NCBI GenBank assembly: GCA_938085425.1
Contig: CALKGQ010000011.1
Location: 217,817-281,816, forward strand
Direction: 5' to 3'
DNA: 64,000 nt
Source: an uncultured Flavobacteriales bacterium
Lineage (GTDB): Bacteria > Bacteroidota > Bacteroidia > Flavobacteriales_D > Sanyastnellaceae
The stretch's first letter is position 1; each line of letters opens with the position of its first letter. The notes under the pieces are model-generated. The model had not been told where the DNA came from. It saw nothing but the letters and a program-made list of their open reading frames with translations, and ran no database searches. Below are positions 53,232-61,520 of this stretch, piece by piece. Made by a program: the position numbers and the translations under genes.

Positions 53232-54277
53232 CGTCCCAACTTTTCTTGCCACCTCCATGCGTCTTGCAGCGAGGTTGCAAGGTCCCTTTGGGTCGACCAC
53301 GCGAGCTCTTTTTGGGCCCTTGAGGGGTCAGCCCAAATCGCCACCACGTCGCCCGCCCTGCGCCCGCCAATCTCATGCGCAACTTGCTGGCCTGTGACCC
53401 TTTCGAAGGTTTGGATCACTTCGAGGACAGAGGCCCCTTGGCCCGTGCCAAGGTTGAAGGCCCTCACCACACTTGAGGTCGAGGCTTGGGTCTTGCACCA
53501 CTTCAAGGCTGCCACGTGGGCCTCGGCGAGGTCCATCACATGGAGGTAGTCCCTCACACATGTGCCATCTGGTGTGGGGTAGTCGTTGCCAAATACGGTC
53601 AGTTTTTGGCGAATGCCAGATGCCGTTTGGGTCAAGTAGGGGATGAGGTTGTTGGGCACGCCAAGGGGCAGTTCTCCAATGATGGCGGAAGGGTGGGCGC
53701 CAATGGGGTTGAAGTACCGAAGCAAGGCCACATGGGCCCCAGCCAAGCTCTGGGCATGATCCGTCAGCACGCGTTCACAGGCTTGTTTTGTCCAACCGTA
53801 AGGGGACTCTGCGGTCTGAAAAGGAGCGGATTCCGAGACAGGTACTTGTGAGGGTTCTCCATAGACGGTGCAGCTTGAAGAGAAGACCACATTGTTCACC
53901 CCGTGCTTGGCGGCTGTTTCCAGAAGGACTGCAAGTCCACCGACATTGTTGGAAGCATAACGGGCGGGTTGTGCCACACTCTCTCCAACGGCTTTGTGTG
54001 CGGCAAAGTGCAGGATGCCTTGCAACGGGGTTCCTTGGGCGTACAGATCGCTGAAGAGCTTGTCGAGTGAAGCGCCATCCCGCACATCGATTTGATGGAA
54101 GGGAAGGTCTTCTTGACAGATTTCCCGAACCCCTGACACGGCTTCGATGGAGGCATTGTCCAAATTGTCCAACAGGACAGGACAAAACCCGGCTTCGTGG
54201 AGTGCCACTGCGGTGTGACTCCCAATGTACCCAGCTCCTCCTGTGACCAAGACATGTGGACGAGATCCTTCACTCAT
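53228..54277 (-). CDS. galE: UDP-glucose 4-epimerase
   Basis: A 349-residue short-chain dehydrogenase-type enzyme interconverting UDP-glucose and UDP-galactose with bound NAD. The N-terminal 'VLVTGGAGYIGSHTAVALHEAG' holds the dinucleotide loop at residues 13-19, then 'LHFAAHKAVGESVAQP', 'VFSSSCTVYGEP', and the catalytic Tyr-x-x-x-Lys in 'SPYGWTKQACERVL'. 'RYFNPIGAHPSAIIGE' and 'YPTPDGTCVRDYLHVMDLAEAH' complete the GalE pattern. Start at 54277 is fixed by TAGATTCG ending 4 bases upstream. It can supply galactose for the surface polysaccharide genes at 4-7 kb. Confidence 0.95.
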   Translation of the reverse strand: MSEGSRPHVLVTGGAGYIGSHTAVALHEAGFCPVLLDNLDNASIEAVSGVREICQEDLPFHQIDVRDGASLDKLFSDLYAQGTPLQGILHFAAHKAVGESVAQPARYASNNVGGLAVLLETAAKHGVNNVVFSSSCTVYGEPSQVPVSESAPFQTAESPYGWTKQACERVLTDHAQSLAGAHVALLRYFNPIGAHPSAIIGELPLGVPNNLIPYLTQTASGIRQKLTVFGNDYPTPDGTCVRDYLHVMDLAEAHVAALKWCKTQASTSSVVRAFNLGTGQGASVLEVIQTFERVTGQQVAHEIGGRRAGDVVAIWADPSRAQKELAWSTQRDLATSLQDAWRWQEKLGR

Positions 54278-54281
54278 GGTG

Positions 54282-54289
54282 CGAATCTA
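54282..54289 (-). promoter_or_regulatory. -7 promoter element TAGATTCG, leaderless galE start
   Basis: Minus strand, ending 4 bases before ATG 54277. Confidence 0.62.
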
Positions 54290-54340
54290 CTGCGAACGGT
54301 GGGATGAAACTTTTTGGGCCACGAAAACGTATGCCTTCGC

Positions 54341-54730
54341 ATGGACCGTCATTACGACCTGACATATTTGAACCAAGTGTTCCATGGCAACGAAGCCATG
54401 GTGCGTCAAATTGTTGAGCTGTTTTTGAAACAGGCCCCAGAGGCACGCACGGACATGATGCAATGCGTCCGGCAATCACGGCTTCAGGACTTGCATCCGA
54501 TTGCACATCAGCTCAAGTCAAGTGTCAAAATGTTGGGACTGTCCGGCCTCGAGCCTTTGGTGCTCAACATTGAACGCTGCAGCAAGTTTTCCTCTGAATT
54601 GAACACGTTGCCCGGGCTGGTCTCGGAATTGTCCAGTTCAATGGATCTGGTCTGCAACGCACTGGCACAAGACCTGTCAGAGGTGTTCCCTGCCGTTGCC
54701 CCCAAGGTCACGCATTTGCGGAGGGCCTGA
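54341..54730 (+). CDS. HPt-domain phosphotransfer protein
   Basis: A 129-residue all-helical protein of the histidine phosphotransfer family, which relays phosphoryl groups between response-regulator domains. The phospho-accepting His is in 'LHPIAHQLKSSVKMLGLSGL' (the HxLKSS pattern with conserved Lys and Ser). Helical segments before ('NEAMVRQIVELFLKQAP') and after complete the four-helix bundle. No hybrid kinase or regulator is adjacent, so it is a stand-alone relay. ATG 54341 is preferred over 54314. A possible -7-like TATGCCTTCG lies just upstream. Confidence 0.82.
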   Translation: MDRHYDLTYLNQVFHGNEAMVRQIVELFLKQAPEARTDMMQCVRQSRLQDLHPIAHQLKSSVKMLGLSGLEPLVLNIERCSKFSSELNTLPGLVSELSSSMDLVCNALAQDLSEVFPAVAPKVTHLRRA

Positions 54731-54754
54731 CCAACATTCCCATCTCAATGAATG

Positions 54755-54762
54755 TACCTTCG
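54755..54762 (+). promoter_or_regulatory. -7 promoter element TACCTTCG, leaderless DUF4301 start
   Basis: Ends 4 bases before ATG 54767; it lies after the in-frame ATG at 54752, so it argues for 54767. Confidence 0.62.
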
Positions 54763-54766
54763 GACC

Positions 54767-56155
54767 ATGGATGTTCGAGGGAAATGGTTGTTCGCGCTCT
54801 CCAACGAGGAGAGCCTCAGACGGTTGACTTCTCCTGTGCCCCATCCGGATGTCCTTCGACCCTGCACTTTGGGCGATGGTGTGGAGTTGTGGTCTCAAGA
54901 GGCTTTGGAACAAAAGGTCGATTTGTGGGCAGCAGATCCGCCCAAAGGAGATGAATGTGGTTTGTTCGTGCCGGCCTCTGGAGCAGCGACCCGCATGTTC
55001 AGCGTCCTCAGAGGCGATCCAGAAAAGGGAAAGGCCTTGTGGGCCAAACGGAAGCAACTGGCCTTTGGCAAGGAGTGGGAAGAATCTTTGGTGAAAAAAG
55101 GGGGTGAGCTCGATGGGGCGTCCATAGAGGATGTTCTCGACGCGCTGTTCTCGATGTTTCGCAACGGTCAATTCCCCAAGGGATTGGTGCCATTTCAAGT
55201 CGAGTCAGCGGAGGATGGAACTCCGAAAACAGTCTCTGCATTTCAAGCCCATGTTCATGCATGGTCCGAGCTCTTTGAGGAGCCTCATCTGTGGTTCACG
55301 GTTCAGCCGTCCTTTCAAAAAGAGATCGAGGCCCATTTGACCCCGCTGGCTGTCCAAACGGCATCCAAGGTGTCGTTTGGACTTCAGCATCCACAGACCG
55401 ACACACCGGCTCTCTCCCCAGCAGGAGATTGGGTCAAGGTGGAGGATGGCAGCGTGTTGAAACGTCCAGGGGGGCATGGGGCACTTTTGCCCTTGCTCGA
55501 AGACATCACTGCACCAATGCTGGTGATCCGAAACATTGACAATGCCCCCTCCCCACAACGCCGGTCGTTGCGTTCCATGTGGACCCGGGCCATGGTGGCA
55601 GAAGCCCGCAAATGGGCTTCGGAAAGGGATGACTTGGTGCAAGCTGTCAAGAAGGGCGAGCCACGTGCATCAGCCATGGCTTGGGATTGGCTGAAGGCCG
55701 CGCATGCCGAGTGCTCGGATTCCCCAGACCGCTTGTTGGAGGAGTTGCAGAGACCGCTTCGAATGGTCGGGGTCGTGACCAATGAAGGCCAGCCGGGAGG
55801 AGGACCGTTTTGGGTGCAAGTCAAAGGCGAGGATGGAAGCCTCCATGTGCGTCCACAAATCGTAGAAACCTCCGAGTTTTCGCAGGACCAACAAGCGGTG
55901 CTTGCCCAGGCCACACATTTCAACCCCGTGGAGATGGTTGCCGCATTGAGCCCTGGTCAGCCTCTGTCTGAGTTCGTGGATGAATCCAGGTATTTGGTGG
56001 TGTCCAAAAGCATTCAAGGTCAACCCTGCAAGGTCCTCGAGCATCCCGGACTTTGGAACGGAGCCATGTCAGGATGGATCACTCGGTTTGTCCAAATCCC
56101 CGGAGATTGCTTCCAGCCTGTGAAGACGGTATTGGATTTGTGCGGTCGGGTCTGA
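54767..56155 (+). CDS. DUF4301 family protein (nucleotidyltransferase-like)
   Basis: A 462-residue cytoplasmic protein of the Bacteroidota DUF4301 family. The signature 'GLFVPASGAATRMFSVLRG' (about residues 66-84) resembles the G-x-G-T/S-R-M sugar-nucleotide loop of nucleotidyltransferases. 'PKGLVPFQ' follows, then 'SKVSFGLQHPQTDTPALS', 'GSVLKRPGGHGALLPLLEDI' and 'LVIRNIDNAPSPQRR'. These suggest a transferase acting on an activated sugar or phosphate; the reaction is unknown. The start is fixed by promoter spacing. It lies downstream of the HPt gene, with its own promoter. Confidence 0.88.
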   Translation: MDVRGKWLFALSNEESLRRLTSPVPHPDVLRPCTLGDGVELWSQEALEQKVDLWAADPPKGDECGLFVPASGAATRMFSVLRGDPEKGKALWAKRKQLAFGKEWEESLVKKGGELDGASIEDVLDALFSMFRNGQFPKGLVPFQVESAEDGTPKTVSAFQAHVHAWSELFEEPHLWFTVQPSFQKEIEAHLTPLAVQTASKVSFGLQHPQTDTPALSPAGDWVKVEDGSVLKRPGGHGALLPLLEDITAPMLVIRNIDNAPSPQRRSLRSMWTRAMVAEARKWASERDDLVQAVKKGEPRASAMAWDWLKAAHAECSDSPDRLLEELQRPLRMVGVVTNEGQPGGGPFWVQVKGEDGSLHVRPQIVETSEFSQDQQAVLAQATHFNPVEMVAALSPGQPLSEFVDESRYLVVSKSIQGQPCKVLEHPGLWNGAMSGWITRFVQIPGDCFQPVKTVLDLCGRV

Positions 56156-56158
56156 TGC

Positions 56159-56196
56159 AAAAAAAGCGGCCCGGACGATGATTCGTCCGAGCCGCT
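56159..56196 (-). terminator. intrinsic terminator after the type A-sorted protein gene
   Basis: Stem of 6+7 bp with one mismatch (AGCGGC-c-CGGACGA) and TGAT loop. The A run at 56159-56165 becomes a T run on minus, so it ends the minus-strand gene at 56225; there is no T run on plus. Confidence 0.88.
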
Positions 56197-56224
56197 GCTG
56201 TTCAATGTCTTTTGTAGGGCAGGA

Positions 56225-57496
56225 TCACCGCTTCAAGATGGTCATGTTCTTGACTTGGTCCCCCTGGATGATGCGCAAGGCATAGTAGCCTGGGCGCTCA
56301 ATGTCACGGGTGTTGAAAGTGATGTTTCCTTCGGAGTCCTTGACGAACAACATGTCAGAGCGAAGCACGTTTCCTGAGAAGTCGAGCAACTGGACCACAA
56401 CTTTTCCTTCTGGGGCATGCTTCATGTGAACCGAGATGCGGTCTGCGAAGGGGTTGGGAAAGGTTGTGATGCTTGCAGCCTCCAAGTCTTGGGGGGTGCC
56501 TGTGCGGTCCTCGCTGATGAAGGCGGTGAATTCGACATTTGCATTCACTTCGACTCCATTGATGGCGCAAGATCCTGCATTGCCATTGGAGTTGCTGAAG
56601 ATGCCGAGCCTAGACTCGCCGAGTACTTTGACAGCAACAGTCAACTCTTCGCCAGCGTTGACCTCCAAGTCAAGGGGCAAGGACAACGTACCTTTGACGA
56701 TGTCACGGGCGTCGAGGTTGGTCACTGAGAGGACATCACCGCTGCCATTCTTCACGAATGCACGGCCTGAGAAGTCCTCGAAAGAACGCTGGATGGCGAT
56801 GGTGATATGCGTCAATTCACCAGTGGCGCAGGCTTGAAAAGACTGGGTGACGCCTTGGCCCGCTTCAGTAAGGCTGATGCGGTTGTCATGGCCGTTCACT
56901 GCCACCTTGCATTCGTTGGCCATGCCACGTGTCTCGGGCTGGGCGTCTCCACCACGGCCTTCGTACTGCGCTTCGATCTGGTCGAACTTGTCGTCGTTGA
57001 AGCCAAATGCAGCCGTCAACTTGCCACGGACAGGAGAACCGTCCTTCACGAGGGTGCCCATTGGGCCGTGCTCGTAGCGGTAAGAAATGTTTCCGTTCTC
57101 AGGAGAAGTGACCTGCAAAGAGTAGTTGGCACCATTCTTCACTTCTGCTTCAAGATCCAAAACGAGCACGTTTTGACGGATGTTGCGTGAAGTGAAACGG
57201 GTGTCGTCCAAGATGTTGCCAGAGGCGTCGCGGATCTCGGCAAGGAACCAAGTGTTGTCGGTGGCACCTTTCAAAGTGAGGGCCACGTTGGAAAGCGTTC
57301 CGTCCGTGCAAGCGGTAAAAGAATGTGCCATCACAGCACCTTGAACATCAAGGCTGCGGTCCTGGGCTTTGTTTTCTTGAACGCAATCGTATGCTGATGC
57401 AGGTGCGTCGTAGTTGGACAATGCGGCTTCCTGAGCGAAGAGGTTGCCGGTCGAAAGGGCTGCAAAGGCAGCGAGGGGGAAAAGAAATTTTTTCAT
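56225..57496 (-). CDS. secreted protein with T9SS type A sorting domain
   Basis: A 423-residue exported protein with a signal peptide of about 22 residues ending 'LFAQ'. The middle holds two related beta-rich modules: 'QGAVMAHSFTACTDGTLSNVALTL' and 'QGVTQSFQACATGELTHITIAI', each followed by a similar strand pattern; ligand unknown. The last 80 residues are a type A C-terminal domain: 'ITTFPNPFADRISVHMKH', 'VVVQLLDFSGNVLRSDM', 'GYYALRIIQGDQVKNMTILKR'. It is therefore a probable PorU/PorV substrate. The next gene on this strand lies upstream at 57579. Confidence 0.88.
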   Translation of the reverse strand: MKKFLFPLAAFAALSTGNLFAQEAALSNYDAPASAYDCVQENKAQDRSLDVQGAVMAHSFTACTDGTLSNVALTLKGATDNTWFLAEIRDASGNILDDTRFTSRNIRQNVLVLDLEAEVKNGANYSLQVTSPENGNISYRYEHGPMGTLVKDGSPVRGKLTAAFGFNDDKFDQIEAQYEGRGGDAQPETRGMANECKVAVNGHDNRISLTEAGQGVTQSFQACATGELTHITIAIQRSFEDFSGRAFVKNGSGDVLSVTNLDARDIVKGTLSLPLDLEVNAGEELTVAVKVLGESRLGIFSNSNGNAGSCAINGVEVNANVEFTAFISEDRTGTPQDLEAASITTFPNPFADRISVHMKHAPEGKVVVQLLDFSGNVLRSDMLFVKDSEGNITFNTRDIERPGYYALRIIQGDQVKNMTILKR

Positions 57497-57578
57497 CGTT
57501 GATGAGATGAGAGGGTTGAAGATTTTTCTCCTGTTACGCCCCCACCCCTCAAACAGTTACATCATGTCCTCACTTTTT

Positions 57579-58199
57579 TCAAACTTCCAGGATTGACGCG
57601 CCTTGGAAGCCTTCTTTTTTTTGGTCGTTGGTCGCCACCACCAGCAAGGTGTCACGAGAAATGACGTTCAATTGGTCTTGCAGCCACTGGATTCCTTCCG
57701 CATCGAGGTTGGTCGCCGGTTCATCGAGCAACACCACTTGACTCTCGGAGCCCAAGGCCAATGCCAAGGCCAATCGCTGACGCTGCCCAGAGCTCCATGC
57801 AGCGACGGGGACATGGTCCCCTACGCTCAACCCCGCGTCCAACAACAAGCGCTCCCAATGCCTTGGACCAGACCGAGGTGTGCGGAATTGGCTGTGGAAA
57901 GCAAGGGTTTGCGACAAGTTGAGGTGTCCCGGTGTCGAAGCCCAAGGGGCGGCGAGTGATATCGAGGTCATCCAGGCATCTGGGGCGATGTCTTGGCCAC
58001 CATGGACAAGCGACAATTCTCCTCGGATGGGCGAGAGCTGACCAGCAAGCATGGCAAGGGTCGAACTTTTTCCTTGCCCGTTTTTCCCGAGGATGACTGT
58101 TGGGGCGTCCAAACGCCATGTCGCATCCTTCCAAACCACATGGTGGCCTCTACGAAGGGTCAGGTCCTTGGCTTGAAAAGCGGCGAGTTCCACAGACAT
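57579..58199 (-). CDS. ABC transporter ATP-binding protein (short form)
   Basis: A 206-residue ATPase. Walker A 'VILGKNGQGKSSTLAMLAGQ', signature 'AAWSSGQRQRLALALAL' (SSGQ in place of LSGGQ), Walker B 'VVLLDEPATNLD', and a terminal switch region 'LLVVATND' where the usual His is Asn. The length and the single small domain resemble CcmA-like or uncharacterised Bacteroidota ATPases. It lies 4 bases after lpxA, at the end of the lipid A operon, without a permease nearby; transport of an envelope lipid is possible but not shown. Confidence 0.82.
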   Translation of the reverse strand: MSVELAAFQAKDLTLRRGHHVVWKDATWRLDAPTVILGKNGQGKSSTLAMLAGQLSPIRGELSLVHGGQDIAPDAWMTSISLAAPWASTPGHLNLSQTLAFHSQFRTPRSGPRHWERLLLDAGLSVGDHVPVAAWSSGQRQRLALALALGSESQVVLLDEPATNLDAEGIQWLQDQLNVISRDTLLVVATNDQKKEGFQGASILEV

Positions 58200-58203
58200 G
58201 ATC

Positions 58204-58998
58204 TCAGAAGGGACCGCGAATGATGCCTTTGTCCGATTCCCGGATGAAGCCTAGGACCGTCTCTTTGTCCTCGGATTGAGGCAACTCCAATTCCGCAGCC
58301 TTCATGGCCTGCGACATGTTGTTGTTGAGGACATACAAGGTTCTGTAGATGTCCTCCAATCTTTGGATGCGGTCGAGATCAAACCCCCGACGACGCAACC
58401 CAATGCCATTGATGCCAATGTAGCTCAGTGGCTCACGTGCCGCCTTGATGAAAGGAGGGACGTTTTTGCGCACCAAGGAACCACCTGCTACAAACGCATG
58501 CTGTCCGATGCGCACAAATTGTTGAACACCCACCATGCCTTCTATGATGACGTGGCTTTCAATCACCACATGGCCTGCGACATTGCACGAATTGGCGAGG
58601 ATGACAGAATTGCCAATCTGCACGTCGTGCGCGACATGCACATAGGCCATGATCAAGCAGTCTGAACCAATGCGCGTCACCAATTGGTCGGCGGTGGCAC
58701 GGTGAACCGTCACACATTCTCGAATCTGGGTGCGGTCCCCAATTTCCACCCTTGTCCGTTCGCCATTGTATTTCAAATCTTGGGAGTCTGCCCCCAAGAC
58801 GCATCCAGGAAAAAGCTTGCAGTCTTTGCCTACGGCGGTGTTGCCCAAAATCGTGACATGGGGACCGACCCATGTGCCGGGACCAATTTGAACGTCGGGG
58901 CCAATGAATGCGAACGCCTCGATCACCACACCTTCACCGATGCTCGCGCTGGCGTCAATGTGGGCCTTGGGAGAGATGGATGTCGCTTGTTGCATCAT
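58204..58998 (-). CDS. lpxA: UDP-N-acetylglucosamine acyltransferase
   Basis: A 264-residue left-handed beta-helix enzyme catalysing the first step of lipid A synthesis, transfer of a 3-hydroxyacyl chain from ACP to UDP-GlcNAc. Hexapeptide repeats run from 'ISPKAHIDASASIGEGVVIE' to about residue 190, with the catalytic His in 'YVHVAHDVQIGN' and 'NSCNVAGHVVIESHVIIEGM'. The C-terminal helices 'GINGIGLRRRGFDLDRIQRL' are typical of LpxA. The start overlaps the lpxC-fabZ stop by 4 bases (ATGA); a second ATG is at 58995. Confidence 0.96.
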   Translation of the reverse strand: MMQQATSISPKAHIDASASIGEGVVIEAFAFIGPDVQIGPGTWVGPHVTILGNTAVGKDCKLFPGCVLGADSQDLKYNGERTRVEIGDRTQIRECVTVHRATADQLVTRIGSDCLIMAYVHVAHDVQIGNSVILANSCNVAGHVVIESHVIIEGMVGVQQFVRIGQHAFVAGGSLVRKNVPPFIKAAREPLSYIGINGIGLRRRGFDLDRIQRLEDIYRTLYVLNNNMSQAMKAAELELPQSEDKETVLGFIRESDKGIIRGPF

Positions 58999-60413
58999 TC
59001 CTCGTCTTGGGGGGCCCGGTCTCTGACGACTTGGGCAAGCATGGAGGCCTCCGACACCAACTCACCCCGGACATAGGCACGTCCTCTCATGTTCACCAAA
59101 CCTCTTCGTATGGGGGAAATGAGCGTGAGGTAAAACACCAGGGTGTCGCCAGGAAGCACCTTTTTCTTGAACTTGACCCCGTCGATTTTCATGAAATACG
59201 TCGAATAGTTTTCAGGGTCCTCCACCGAGGACAGGGCAAAAATACCTCCCACTTGGGCCATGGCTTCGACTTGAAGAACCCCAGGCATCACCGGGTTGTT
59301 GGGGAAGTGCCCTTGGAAAAAGGGCTCGTTCAACGTGACGTTCTTGACCCCAGTGATGCTTTGGTCATCGATGTCCATGATGCGGTCCACCAAAAGGAAG
59401 GGATACCGATGGGGCAACATCGCAGAAATGTCGTTGATGTCCATCAAGGAAGGGCGGTCCGTCCTGAAGTCGGGCATGTCCTCTTGGGCCTGAATGGTCG
59501 TGGCCAACAACTTGGCAAAGGCCACATTGGCCGAGTGGCCGGGGCGGGCCGCCATGACATGGCCATGGATGAAACGTCCCGTCAAGGCGAGGTCTCCGAC
59601 GATGTCCAAGAGTTTGTGCCGGGCGGGCTCATTTTGAAACCGCAATTCAGAAACGTTCAAAACGCCAGACTGGTCCGCAGTTTCAGACAGAGAGTCCTTG
59701 CCAATGGCCTTGGCGATGGCGGACAACTCCTCTCTTGTGTAGGAGCGCTCAGCCAAAACCACTGCATTGTCGAGGTCGCCCCCTTTGATCAAGCCTTGTT
59801 CTGCAAGGCTGGCAATCTCTTTGAGAAACACAAATGTTCGGCTCGCGGCAATCTCTTCCTTGAAATCGCCCAAATGTTCGAGGCGGGCGTGTTGGGTGCC
59901 GAGGATGGGGCTGTTGTAGTCCACCATGACCGTTGCTTTGAAGGCCTCCTCTTCAAGGGGCACAATCAGCATCTCCACCCCAGAGTCATCCTTCTGGCTG
60001 ATGTTTTTCCGAACCTTGAAAAATTTTCGGGGCGCATCCAACTTTTCTCCACCTACAGAGTCAATTCCTTCGACAAAAGGCATGGCTGAACCATCCAGAA
60101 TAGGGACCTCTGGACCGTCGATCAACAGCCTGGCATTGTCGATGCCTGAAGCGTACAATGCTGCAAGCACATGCTCAGTGGTGTGGACCATGGCCTCCCC
60201 GACCTTGAGGGTGGTTCCTCGCCGGGTCTCACACACATTGGCCACTAGGCCAGGAATTTCTGGCCGGCCCTCCAAGTCGGTGCGCACAAAGACATACCCA
60301 GAATTGGCCTCCCCGGGGGCCAAGGTCATTTTGCTGTGGACCCCCGAATGCAAACCGATGCCCTCAAAGGAAATTTCTCCCTTCAAAGTGTGTTGTTGGT
60401 TGGACGAAATCAT
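58995..60413 (-). CDS. lpxC-fabZ: bifunctional UDP-3-O-acyl-GlcNAc deacetylase / 3-hydroxyacyl-ACP dehydratase
   Basis: A 472-residue fusion typical of Bacteroidota. The N-terminal LpxC part (about 1-310) is the zinc deacetylase that commits lipid A synthesis: 'LKGEISFEGIGLHSGVHSKM', 'VHTTEHVLAALYASGIDNA' with the first zinc His, 'LDGSAMPFVEGI', and 'GRFIHGHVMAARPGHSANV'. The C-terminal FabZ part (about 325-472) dehydrates hydroxyacyl-ACP in fatty-acid synthesis: 'ISAMLPHRYPFLLVDRIMDI' with the catalytic His and 'GHFPNNPVMPGVLQVEAMAQ' with the Glu. The fusion couples two pathways that share hydroxyacyl-ACP. lpxD lies 15 bases upstream. Confidence 0.96.
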   Translation of the reverse strand: MISSNQQHTLKGEISFEGIGLHSGVHSKMTLAPGEANSGYVFVRTDLEGRPEIPGLVANVCETRRGTTLKVGEAMVHTTEHVLAALYASGIDNARLLIDGPEVPILDGSAMPFVEGIDSVGGEKLDAPRKFFKVRKNISQKDDSGVEMLIVPLEEEAFKATVMVDYNSPILGTQHARLEHLGDFKEEIAASRTFVFLKEIASLAEQGLIKGGDLDNAVVLAERSYTREELSAIAKAIGKDSLSETADQSGVLNVSELRFQNEPARHKLLDIVGDLALTGRFIHGHVMAARPGHSANVAFAKLLATTIQAQEDMPDFRTDRPSLMDINDISAMLPHRYPFLLVDRIMDIDDQSITGVKNVTLNEPFFQGHFPNNPVMPGVLQVEAMAQVGGIFALSSVEDPENYSTYFMKIDGVKFKKKVLPGDTLVFYLTLISPIRRGLVNMRGRAYVRGELVSEASMLAQVVRDRAPQDEE

Positions 60414-60428
60414 GAATGCAAACCTACG

Positions 60429-61508
60429 TCAGCGGGAGGAACCGGTGGACACTTGTGCACTCCTGGTTTGTCCTGAGTGGAGGGCTTCTTCGATTGCGGC
60501 AAGCCTTTCGCTCAAGGGAATGCGTGCCAGCCTGCGAAGGGCGATGTGGTACGCTTGGAATTGCTTGACTGGCACCGCTGGATTGCCTTGGTAGGTCTGG
60601 TGCGCCTGGATCAGGCTTGCACTCACCCCAGACTTGGCGGCAATCTTGCTTCCATCGGCAATTTTCAAATGACCGCCAATGCCCACCTGGCCACCAATCA
60701 TGCATCGGGCGCCGATTTCGGTGGATCCAGCAACACCAGTTTGTGCTGCAATGACAGTGCATTCCCCAATGACCACGTTGTGGGCGATTTGGATCAAGTT
60801 GTCCAATTTGCACCCCTTTTGGACCAAGGTGCTCCCAAGGGTTGCCCGGTCAATGGTGGTGTTGGCGCCAATGTCGCAGAAGTCTTCAATGACGACGTTG
60901 CCAGTTTGCGGGACTTTGGCGTAAGAGCCGTCCTCAACAGGAGCGAAGCCAAAACCGTCGCTTCCAACCACCGCGCCGCTTTGCAACACACATTGGTGGC
61001 CAACCACACAACGGTCAAGCACACGGGCGTGGCTGTGCAGGACAGTGTCCGAGCCAATGCGCACCCCCCTGCCAACGTGAACATGCGCATGCAATTCGGT
61101 GCGGTCCCCAATCACTGCGCCTTGTTCCACAACAACTCCCGGTCCGATGTAGCATCCTTTGCCGATTTTGGCATCGCTGTCGACATGTGCAGCGACATGG
61201 ATGCCCTCCTTCCGCTTCAAAAGGGAATCATACGCTTCCAGGAGGTGGGCGAATGCGCGGTAGGGGTCTTCCACACGGAGCAAGGTCAATTCAGAAGGAA
61301 GAGCCTCAGAGGCCACAAAGTCGTCTTTGACAATCACGACACTTGCCTTCGTTGTGAAGATGAAGCGCTCGTATTCAGGGTTGGCAATGAAGGAAACCGA
61401 CCCAGGACCTGCAGATTCAATTTTTGCGAGACGCTTGACGCGCACGTCGGGGTTGCCAGCGACGCTTCCGCTAAGCAGGACGGCCAATTCAGATGCTGTT
61501 TTTTCCAA
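60429..61508 (-). CDS. lpxD: UDP-3-O-acylglucosamine N-acyltransferase
   Basis: A 359-residue trimeric acyltransferase adding the second hydroxyacyl chain in lipid A synthesis. The N-terminal uridine-binding domain has 'PGSVSFIANPEYERFI'. Hexapeptide repeats fill about residues 105-300, including 'GVVVEQGAVIGDRTELHAHV' and the catalytic His in 'NLIQIAHNVVIGE'. 'GSDGFGFAPVEDGSYAKVPQ' is the LpxD signature. C-terminal helices follow. It lies 12 bases after aroB and 15 before lpxC-fabZ, so the order aroB-lpxD-lpxC/fabZ-lpxA-ABC forms one operon. Confidence 0.96.
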   Translation of the reverse strand: MEKTASELAVLLSGSVAGNPDVRVKRLAKIESAGPGSVSFIANPEYERFIFTTKASVVIVKDDFVASEALPSELTLLRVEDPYRAFAHLLEAYDSLLKRKEGIHVAAHVDSDAKIGKGCYIGPGVVVEQGAVIGDRTELHAHVHVGRGVRIGSDTVLHSHARVLDRCVVGHQCVLQSGAVVGSDGFGFAPVEDGSYAKVPQTGNVVIEDFCDIGANTTIDRATLGSTLVQKGCKLDNLIQIAHNVVIGECTVIAAQTGVAGSTEIGARCMIGGQVGIGGHLKIADGSKIAAKSGVSASLIQAHQTYQGNPAVPVKQFQAYHIALRRLARIPLSERLAAIEEALHSGQTRSAQVSTGSSR

Positions 61509-61520
61509 AATTGAAAAGGT

